This document shows positions 21,005-30,300 of a stretch of 64,000 bases of DNA, in pieces (positions within the stretch are counted from its first letter, which is position 1; each line of letters begins with the position of its first letter). Below the pieces are notes generated by a model. The model was not told the origin of the DNA. It ran no database searches and was given only the letters and a program-made list of their open reading frames with translations. The position numbers were made by a program, and so were the translations under genes. Source of the DNA: Forficula auricularia (Eukaryota; Arthropoda; Insecta; Dermaptera; Forficulidae); contig JALMQS010000102.1 in assembly GCA_024734495.1 (NCBI GenBank), positions 9,393,894 to 9,457,893 of the forward strand, given 5' to 3'.

Positions 21005-23595
21005 GCCCATCAAAAAACGTAATTTACACGACAAATTGTCAGCTGTAAAAGTAGTAAAATTAACGACAAATTAGATATCCTTACAAACTATTCATGTCAC
21101 GACAAATTATGTTTTAAGCAAAACAAAAATAGATTTTAAAGCGACAATCGACAACCGTCAAATTTATAGGTAATATTTTCCTTATTTGCACTACGTATAT
21201 ACAGATGCTTATTTATTATTAAGTATTAAATAATAAATAAACCAGAAATTTATTTATAGTAAATTTATTTAACAAAACGAGTATACATTATAATTAAGTC
21301 AAATGTAAATATAAATATAATTGTAAATAAATATATTTAAGAAAATTAGTAAATATTATAATTAAACCTAATGTAAATATAATAATACAAATATAATTGT
21401 AAATAATACTGGCAATAATCAAAATAAAATAACTAAAATATTTGGTAAATATAATGCACATTAAGTCATTAAACGTATAATATGAGTGAGAATGCAATAT
21501 ATTTGTCAATTCTGAACAATTAAAGCCTTTCTAGCTTTTGCAGGTCTTCCCCTTTTACGTTTATTACCCAATGGCATAGTTTTGGCTTCTTGAGGAACGT
21601 TTACCATTTTCAGTCGAATTTTAAGTCCTAAAACATGCTTACATTTATAATTTTTCATAAATGAAGGACAGGAACACACAAATTCATCATATTTCTTTTC
21701 AATCACCCAAATACTAAAATTAATTTTTTTAAAGTCGTCGAATGTATCCCAATTGTTTTCTGTAAACTTAGTAAACAGTTCCGTAAAAATGGCTTCGGCT
21801 TCACAATTTGAAGATGAAATATAAAACTTATCATCTAAAATTCTTACATTTTTGTTTAATAATACCCATTGATATGCTTCGGTCCAATCTTTCATGGAAA
21901 TGGTCGGTCTAAGAGAAAATTCTTTATAATTTGGTAAAAGAGGATCTCTCTCTTTAGACCATTTTAACAAAAGATTGTCAAGATTATTTAAAAATTGCCC
22001 TACAGGTGGACGTTCTCTTAATGTGTGTTCTTTTTTTATGACAGCATTTGTTGCCTCTATGCCATTATTAGTACTTGGATAACTAAGAGCTGCTCCTTCG
22101 TACCAATATGAATTTTTTTAACCATTCCTCCTGAAAATATTCTAAGAATATATCAATGTCAGGCTGCATGTTACACCATTTTAATGAAAATAATTGACAA
22201 GCTTTTTCAAAAATATGCACGCTATTGCAAAGTTGTAGCATACTAATATCACTTTTTATTTCAGCAGAATTTTTTACCATCCTTAATTTTTTTTCTATTG
22301 CTTGTATAACATGGAAATAGCACATTAACCTAACATTAGGGCCATTAAATTTTTGTTAAAACCATTTGTAATAGCATTACTTGCATCGGCAAGTAATATG
22401 GTTGGTTTCCATGTATTATTATATTTATGAATTGCAGAAAATATAAATGAAAAATCATTTTCGTTTTCTGTGTTACAAACTGATACAACAAATGGATGAA
22501 AAGTTTTATTTTTGTCACTACTTCCCATAATTGTTACTGGGTAACCCTGCCAGATTAACTTGTAAGTTGTATCAGTTTGTACCATATAAGATTTATTTAT
22601 ATTTTCTAACAATCTTTTTGTCGACAAAACAATTTTAATGTCTTGATTTTCATAATCATAATTTACTAAAAAGTCCAAAACAAATATCTTATCCATGTCA
22701 TCTGGTATGGCACTTTTTTCTTTACACCATTCATTGAGTTCATTCCCAGTAATAGTACTTGGCCCATAAGTATTTGCTCTTAATAAGCGTAAAAAATTTG
22801 ATAATCGCGTTTTGGGTGGTTCTGCAATATTTTCTTTTCTAAATGCAGCTAATATTGCATTAGGTTTTTGTATAGCTCTTCAATAAATTTTTTTGTACTG
22901 TGGTCTAACCCACGGACAGGATTATTTTTGAAATGTAGATGTTTACAGTTCGTTGTAAAAAGAGAAACTTTCATACTTGATGCATGATACAATAAATAAA
23001 TGGCTGCGGGGCACTCACGCTTCCGATATTTTCCGTACTTACATCGAAATTCTACTTTTTCACCATCTAAGGTGTTCTTTTTTGATGTTTTGCACCATGA
23101 ATTTTCATTTTTGATATATTCTTCTGCTTCTGATGATTCTTTAAAATCTTTTACAAAATGCGAGTTACGTCCTTTAGTTCTCTTCCTTAATGACTTTACT
23201 TTGAAATTGACATTTTCATTCTTTTCATCCTCCTCATAATCTTCCAAACAAAAAATTTCTTCCATTATACTGTAAGGGTAAAAAATAAAAATAAAAAAAA
23301 TTTTTAAAAATGTTTTATATTTATATATATATATTACCTTCATAAAATATACGCAATCTTTATCAGGATATTTTTACATGGTTTGTATAGTTTATATAAC
23401 CTTAAATTTTCTGTCTAATTTTGAACGGACGTGGTTTGCCAGTAATTTGTAGTGCCAATACATATTTCGATCTGAAATTGTAATAATTGCCGTTTGTTTA
23501 CATGTTTTGTCGTTTGATCAATTTTTTGTCGTTGTATATTTTTTTTGTCGCCTGCAATTCCAAATTTGTCGTTCTGAATACGTTTTTTGGTGGGC
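21005..23595 (-). mobile_element. Mutator-like (MULE) DNA transposon
   Basis: The ends read GCCCATCAAAAAACGTA and (right end, inverted) GCCCACCAAAAAACGTA. Several ACGACAAA-type motifs sit just inside each end (near 21032, 21062, 21108 and 21141; inverted near 23508, 23528, 23547 and 23568). The minus strand between them encodes a MULE transposase with a SWIM zinc finger. A 9-bp target duplication is not obvious. Confidence 0.9.
21506..23343 (-). pseudogene. MULE transposase with SWIM zinc finger (three frameshifts)
   Basis: Order along the minus strand: an N-terminal acidic start (MEEIFCLEDYEED) and a basic, Cys-rich region with CKYGKYRKRECPAA (possibly a FLYWCH/WRKY-like DNA-binding part); the catalytic core with VQTDTTYKLIW (first Asp), ILLADASNAITNGF (second Asp) and NNGIEATNAVIKK (Glu); then a SWIM motif C-x-C ... 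CKH (VCSCPSFMKNYKCKHVLG); and a C-terminal KRKRGRPAKAR hook-like stretch. Breaks occur near 22860, 22350 and 22125, in or next to A/T runs. All key residues are still visible, so the copy is either recently dead or affected by sequencing errors. Confidence 0.88.
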
Positions 23596-24253
23596 CGAAA
23601 AATGTAACCCAATTTAAATATTATACTTTAATTTTTTTTATTGAGCTTTAATTCTTAATTAGATACGAATAAAGAATATTTTTCCAATCAAGCAACTAAT
23701 TTCCATTACATAAGGTATTTAGGATCATATTTTATTTTACACACTTCAAATCTGTAATGGAATCCTCCTCTTCTGAGGATCTATTTATTTATTTAAAAAA
23801 AATTATTTTAACTCTGATATCCTAAGTAATTTCTATCTCTTTAAAATTGTACCATTTAATATAGACCATTTACCTCTGAGCTCACTCAAATTATTTTAAT
23901 AAAATTGTTTCAGCCATTTTTGAGAGTCTTTTTTAATTGAACCATTTATTTTGAAAGTTGTGAAAGTCCAATTTTGGAAGAAAATGTGTTAATGTCAGTT
24001 TTAGTTTGACTTTGACATATAAAATATGTCTTCTTTTCATCATATTATTTATAATTTCATAATCAATAGAGTACAATATCCTCATGAATTAAAAAAAATA
24101 TATATAAATTTCAAGAAATTAAAAAAAATGTACTTGCACCACTTTCAAAATAAACTGCTCAATTAGAAATATTCTATCTCTTATTTCTCATGGGTTGAAA
24201 TACCAGATCGGATGTAGGTAAATTTTTTTTTGTACTAATAGTAAAGTGCTCAC
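23596..24253. other. AT-rich intergenic sequence
   Basis: Nothing recognised apart from repeat-like AT tracts. Confidence 0.5.
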
Positions 24254-24553
24254 CAAGGGCGGATCTAGGGGGGGGGCGGGAGGGGGCGACCGCCCCCCCC
24301 CCCCCATAGAGGCCCGTGCCTGGCAAAAAATTTGTAAAAAAATTTTTTTTTTAAATTTAAAATAAAGTTCTATATATATGTGTGTGTGGGGGGAGGGGCG
24401 GCGTCTCTGACCCCCCCCCCCCCCCCCCCCCGCTTGGACAATTCGATCGCGGCACACTTCCGAGAAAAAAAAGTAGATCTTATATAAATCGGGCACCATA
24501 CATTCACCCCCCCCCCCCCCCCCCCCCCATAAAAATTCCTGGATCCGCCCTTG
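24254..24553. mobile_element. hAT-like MITE with long C and G tracts
   Basis: Ends CAAGGGCGGATCTAGG and (right end, inverted) CAAGGGCGGATCCAGG are bounded by GTGCTCAC (24246-24253) and CTGCTCAC (24554-24561), an 8-bp duplication with one mismatch. Inside are several homopolymer runs of C or G, some close to 20 long. The short open frames here are translations of these runs. Confidence 0.85.
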
Positions 24554-24929
24554 CTGCTCACTCAACAAACGAACTCTATAACAAAGTTTTCCTTTCTAGT
24601 AAAAAATTATATAAGTATATCTACCATTTATATATAAGTGTATTCTCATATCTGTCAAGCAGAGGACACCCTTATTGATTTACTCTTAAAAAATATAAAA
24701 TATAATAAATTTGATTAAAAACATTAGTATATGATAAATTGTCTTAATGTATTCTGTAATGGAAAACCTCTTGCTGAGGAACATCGTTAACACGCTTTAT
24801 ATTAGCTTCACATGTATCTATGTATCAATGTGAATTTTGTTCTGTTAAATTCCGCAAACATTTCACTATAAAAATAATTGTTTACCTACTCAATTTAAAT
24901 GAAATTATATAAATAAATTATATTAAAAA

Positions 24930-25085
24930 AAAAAAATATATGCTTCTAAAAAGTACAAAATAATGTAATACTTAATCAAAAAACGTGGGGCAGTTTGTCG
25001 AAATTAATTAAAAGATTCTGTGCCCCACGCTTTTTCATTAAGTATGGCATTATTTTGTACTTTTTAGAAGCATGCTTTTTAGTTT
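24930..25085. repeat. Hairpin repeat C
   Basis: TTCTAAAAAGTACAAAATAA near 24943 and CTTAATCAAAAAACGTGGGGCA near 24971 are repeated inverted at 25020-25072 around a loop of about 30 bases. One half-arm also occurs inside the hAT element at 19960-20030. Confidence 0.75.
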
Positions 25086-25171
25086 TATAAAATATAATTA
25101 ATTTTTTACTTTTTAGATTTAATTATTTTTATAGAAAAAAGTTTGCGGAAGTTAACAGAAATGTTGAAGGA

Positions 25172-25290
25172 AAATAAAGATAAGAGTAAATAAATATTAT
25201 ATTTAATATTGATTTACTATGAGTTAAGGATACTACATAGTAAATCAATATTAAATATAATATTTATTTACTCTCATCTTTATTAAAGAT
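25172..25290. repeat. Hairpin repeat with near-perfect arms of about 50 bp
   Basis: AATATTGATTTACTATG (left arm) pairs with CATAGTAAATCAATATT (right arm), and pairing continues outward over the whole AT-rich arm to AAATAAAGAT/ATCTTTATT. The loop is about 15 bases. Confidence 0.8.
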
Positions 25291-25567
25291 GTTTCACCTT
25301 GCACCAACACCACAATCTCTACTAATGAATGTTGAAGGAGACAATAAAAGAGTGTGTCTTCTGCTGGAATTATACATTTTATTTAAACGAGACTATAGTT
25401 TCGAGGGCTTTGCCCTCTTGATCAGTCTATTACAATTGATTCACAGGAATTAATGTATGAATGGAAAGCGAAAATTTCCACTTGGCTGAGTTAAGAATTG
25501 TCACTTAAACTTGTTTTATTTTTTGGCTGTAGGTGGCGTTAATGGGGTTTTTTATTGTCTCCTTCTA

Positions 25568-26197
25568 CAGGGTGGCGCAGATGGATCGGGTGGTTTTAAA
25601 ATACTTGTCAAACTGTGTCGGGTGGTATTAAAATACTTGTCAAACTGTCAATTTTAAAGGTATTGGATTGAAATAAGGTGCAAAACGTGTAGTTGCAATG
25701 GAAGTTTATTAACAAAAAATTAGTAAAGTTAGTTTTTAAAACAACTGCACATACCGCTAGGATATCAATGCAAGCTGTACGCGCTCTGTTCCCTGGCCGT
25801 TTGATTTCCCGTAATGGAGATCTCCATTGGCCCCCTCGCTCACCGGACCTCACGGTATGTGACTTCTTCTTATGGGGCTATTTAAAAGCAAGGGTGTACA
25901 TGAACAAACCCCGGACCATTCAGGAGTTGAAGGCAGCAATTCACAACGAAATCACATTAATTCCTGGTGATGTGCTTGAGCGGGCAATGCGGAACGTTAA
26001 GGACCGACTCCAAGAATGCGTCGCTCGAGAAGGAGGGCATTTGATGGATGTAATTTTTAAAAAACTAACTTTACTAATTTTTTGTTAATAAACTTCCATT
26101 GTAACTACACGTTTTGCACTTTATTTCAATCCAATACCTTTAAAATTGTCAGTTTGACAAGTATTTTAAAACCACCCGATCCATCTGCGCCACCCTG
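25568..26197 (+). mobile_element. Second rearranged mariner-like element, TA target duplication
   Basis: It starts CAGGGTGGCGCAGATGGATC and ends with the inverse, flanked by TA (25566-25567, 26198-26199). The arms extend inward for about 145-170 bp and include the 3' part of the transposase gene and its untranslated region. The left arm has an internal tandem duplication of about 45 bp. As at 9167-10095, the tail has replaced the head. Confidence 0.88.
25693..26088 (+). pseudogene. Mariner-like transposase C-terminal third
   Basis: The frame reads LISRNGDLHWPPRSPDLTVC, then DFFLWGYLKARVYMNKPRT and a C-terminal MDVIFKK. Only the last catalytic region is present; the first two catalytic Asp blocks and the DNA-binding domains are missing. 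The first 30 or so codons are read through the duplicated, inverted 3' end. It is related to, but clearly diverged from, the element at 9.2-10.1 kb. Confidence 0.85.
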
Positions 26198-26273
26198 TAT
26201 ATATAAAAATTCTGCTACCCTCGCCACAAAAATCTTTCAATTTAGAATGAAATGTATTTATTTTTAACCGACT

Positions 26274-26533
26274 TCAAAAAGGAGGAGGTTTGAAATATTC
26301 TTCAAATTTTTCGATTACCACGGCGTACTTTTTATTCTCTTCCAACTGAAATGTCCTCATGATCTCTTCCGCCTTTCCGCCCATCTCGTATAATAAATAA
26401 TCAATTTGAACATCTTCTGTGTTTTTTCTAAGCCAGAAATTCTTCTGAATCGCTCGAACCTGGTTACCCATTCTTCCCATTCTTCGGGTCTAAAAGAGAA
26501 TGACCCAGGAGATCTAATTTGAAAATGTTCCAT
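26274..26533 (-). pseudogene. LTR-retrotransposon gag N-terminal remnant
   Basis: The minus strand starts with ATG near 26533 and reads MEHFQIRSPGSFSFRPEEWE, followed by FRRISGLEK, then (one frame over) LLYEMGGKAEEIMRTFQ and FEEYF. This matches the opening of Ty3/gypsy-type gag proteins of insects. A frameshift lies near 26420-26440. Nothing of protease, pol or integrase follows; the sequence ends at a repeat-like junction near 26265-26290. Confidence 0.7.
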
Positions 26534-26710
26534 CGCATAAATTCTTAGCTTCGATGCAAATTTTTAACTTCTGACACCATGTAAAAGCTCATAAATAGTA
26601 CTGAAATAATTTTAATAAGCACGTTTATTCAATCTAAAAATCATAATAATGCAATTATATAATAACAACAAACAACAATAAACACGGCTAACTTAATCTC
26701 TACAGTTCTC
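26534..26710 (-). mobile_element. Primer-binding site and degenerate 5' LTR of the same element
   Basis: On the minus strand an AT-rich stretch ends TTTTACA and is followed by TGGTGTCAGAAGT, a typical tRNA primer-binding site spaced correctly upstream of the gag start. The stretch above it is probably the LTR; its outer end is not defined and no second LTR is seen. Confidence 0.55.
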
Positions 26711-27389
26711 AATTCGACTGATTTTTTTTTTTTTTTTTTTGGGTCTGTTACCTGATATTTTCGCCAATTGTGAACCGATTTTGAAGATTTTTTTTGCATT
26801 GGGTTCAGTCTAGCTTCCGATTGGTCCCGTTTTTTTTCATTGGTATTAGACCTTTTTTGTTAGGTTTGTTCAGGCCTAACTTCTTTGTTTATGAACCGAT
26901 TTCGATGATTCTTTTTATATTGGAAAGAGGGCACCTTAGGGGTGGTACCATATTAATTTAGTCAAGTTCTGATGATATGATCAATGACGAATTAACGTAA
27001 ATATCCAATTCTTATGAGCAAATAATCGAAATTATAATAAAATCTTTTATAAAAAAAATCAATCATAAAACGTTTATTTAAAACCCGCAAACGTATCTAG
27101 AGAATTTCTATATTTATGAATTTAATTTTATTATCATTTTCTGATTCATTCGCCCGAAGCTTTCTCTTACGAGATGCATGCAATACAATGTATTACTATA
27201 TATTAAGTCACTATTAATAACATCACTAAAAAGTGAAAAATATAAATAAGTTTTATAAAAAAAAATAAAACCGACTTCAAAAAAATTAAATGCAACAAAT
27301 AAAATAATAAAACTCAAAAATAAAATAAAATACGCTAAATGGTATAAAATAATAATCTAATTTAATTACAACTTTTATTTTGTTTTCAG
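26711..27389. other. Repeat-like AT-rich sequence before the NUFIP1-like exon
   Basis: It contains two similar blocks (GAACCGATTTTGAAGATT near 26771 and GAACCGATTTCGATGATT near 26904) and AACCGACTTCAAAAA strings at about 26267 and 27271, typical of an old retroelement end. It ends with the acceptor TTGTTTTCAG at 27380-27389. Confidence 0.4.
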
Positions 27390-30300
27390 TGATGCGGCCT
27401 CCTCTGCCTCCACCAAATTTGAATTTCATGCGTGGTCCACCAATGCCGCCGAGGCCTCCACCGCCTCACCTTGCTCCGCCACTACAACATCGCCATCATG
27501 GCCCACCACCTGGACGGATTCCACCTCCTATGCCACATCATAGACTTCGAGGGCCACCCCCTCCTCCACCTGGACCCCCGGGACCCATGAATATGCCTTT
27601 CAGATTCCGCCCTCGACCTCCACCACCTGGACCTCCACCTTATGCGATGCCACCATATTCTCCAAAGAGAATGATGCGCCCAATAGGGCACCCCCCACGA
27701 ACTCTAGGACCACCCCCACGAACTCTAGGACCACCCCCACGAACTCCAGGACCACATCCTCCAAGAAGGATGCAAGGGAAAAGTCCTCCAAATACACAGG
27801 TAATCATAATATTAAATCTCTGATTAATTTCAACTTTTAAAATATATTATAGCAGCTACATACTTGGCCCCGAGGGGTGAACCACGATTGGAATTAGGTC
27901 TACACCGTCTTTGGAATTATGTGGAATTATTTTGGAATTCATTAGATAATGTCCCTTCATCTATTGTCTTCTACTTGGAAATGAAAGTGGAAGTGGAAGT
28001 AGGTGTACACTATATTAGGTCACGGTTCACCCCTCGCTTGGCCCGGGTGCATCTCACTCATTTGTCAAAATATCACGTTATAACATGTCAAATTGCCATT
28101 CGGCCATTTCCACTGGTCTCTTACACTCCATACGTAAACCACAACCATATTTAAACGAGGCATAGATTTTTCCCGTTTACTAGTATGAGGTCAAACGTTG
28201 TTCTCTAAGCACGCCCATTATCTTCCCTTTAATTTAAATTTTTTTAATATTTTTCTTAATATGATTTTTTTTCTAATTATTATCGATTTCATTTTGACAA
28301 TTACCTTATACTTACCCCTATTTTTATATTTTTTTTGTCCATATTTTTAACTGATAAAATTAAAATGGTATTTTTCGAAGATTAACTAATTTATATATAA
28401 TTTATAAATAATAAGTTAAATATTGTTTTCTCTCTTTATTATAAATGCATTCCAATCTGATCTAAATTCCTTTAAATATGTGAATTATTTATATTAGACT
28501 TCAGGCAAAGCTTACGAAACTATCTGAAATCGATAGAAATATTTATATCGAGTAAATAAGAGGTATTCTTAGATCCATTACCTATATTATTATTTATATA
28601 TAAAAATTATTTTTAATTCGGCATTTTTCTCCGTGGAACATATATTTTTCAAAATTACTAGATGTATCAAAAGTTATCATTCCTTAATTTCATTTAAATC
28701 ATTCATAAAATTACTCTAGGGTTGAATATAAAAAGGGATTGATAGATTCTGCCAAATTGTATTCATATTTATTTTTTACTTAAATAAATTTATAGAAAGA
28801 AAAACATATATAATTTTAAAACTCAAAAATGCAAAACTTAACAAATTAAAATATAAATCAATAGATATTTAAGGGTATTTCTATTCAAAAATTTATTTTC
28901 ATTCACTTATTAACCTCTCCAAAATTAAAGTACAAAATTCATTAGTTTTTTGATAATATCATCAAAAAATTTTTTTTACATATTATATATAATATAGTAT
29001 ATCTTATATATATATTGATATAAATTGGTACACTCTAAAATTCGTAATATTTTAGTTCCATTTAAAGGAAAAAGCCTTAATAAATATAAATTTAATTATA
29101 TAATAATTCATACTCAAAATTTATAAATTTATAAAATGATTACCGTATCATTTTATAACCTTCAAAAGTGCTTTATGATGAACTAATTTTCTTCTGTTCT
29201 CTAAAATTTAAAAATAAAAATACTAATATTTTTAACATAAATCACCAAATCAACCTTTGGAACAGCAAATCGCCTGAAAAAAATTAAATATATATGAATT
29301 TTTTTGGTAATCATAGATAAAATTTTAAAATTTGAGTATGATCATTTTAAAATGCTCTTGAACTTAATAATTAGAGAAGGAATGATCATATTCAGGACAA
29401 ACCATGGATCACCGAATCATTAAAATCTGAATTAAACAAAAAACAAAAATTATATTTCAAAGCAAAAAAGACAAATGCACCAAATGATTGGACTGCTTTT
29501 AAAGTTCAGAGAAAAAAAGTACAATTAATGAATGAATCCGCTAAGATTGAATATATCGGTAATCATCCTGAACAGGTAAGATTAATGATCTTTAAATTGA
29601 GATGAAGAAATGAAAACAAAAATATTAAACTTTTAATCAACTTTAATTGCAGGATGTTGACAAAATTATGGCCGCAGTTAATAAAGCTTATTAATCTCTT
29701 GATTAAACATCACTTTAACCTTTTACTGGCAATCAAATTTTATTTTAATGGATTGAACTAATCTTCGAAATTTAAGAAACTTACATTCATAATCCATATT
29801 ATACATATTTCAATTTTAGTTTGATTTATTTTAATGACAATTTTTTTTTTCAAATTTAATTCATTCGATTTAATGCATTCGCACTGCACTAGGGCTTATT
29901 GAGCATGCGTGTTTGATATTTCAGCTAAGAAATTTGAACATAGGCTCGCTCAGTACGCCCGAGTTCATACACTATAAGAAATTAAATCAAATATAAAATA
30001 AAAATATCATTTTATTTTATAAGAAAACATCTTCATCGTTCAAGATTTATGTAAAATTTTCTGAAAGAAACAAAAATTTAATTCATAAGAATCAAAATTA
30101 AGTAATTGCTTTTTCTCTGAAAATTATTTCAATTAATAAAATACTTATATTGTTATTTTATTACTAAAAAAGATATTTTAAAAACTAAATAAATTTTTCA
30201 AATTATACTTTTTGTTTGAAATTTATACTTTTTGTTTGAAATTTACAATTTTTTTTTAAATTTTGATATAAAAATTGTATACCTACATATTTATTAATTA

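Larger units (their letters stand above)
25326..26240 (+). repeat. Hairpin family B, copy 2 (interrupted by a mariner relic)
   Basis: It begins TTGAAGGAGACAATAAAAGA and has the TATAGTTTCGAGGGCTTTGC motif also seen in the 58.2-kb copy. It is split at 25567/26198 by a mariner relic flanked by TA, then continues with the constant tail AAAAATTCTGCTACCCTC and CTTTCAATT. The right half of the palindrome is mostly missing. Confidence 0.75.

Noticed and set aside
24188..24678. Several Gly- or Pro-rich frames on both strands
   Set aside because: They are translations of long C and G runs in a MITE.
27482..27797. Antisense frames across the Pro-rich exon
   Set aside because: They are complements of the NUFIP1-like coding exon, open because of its biased composition.
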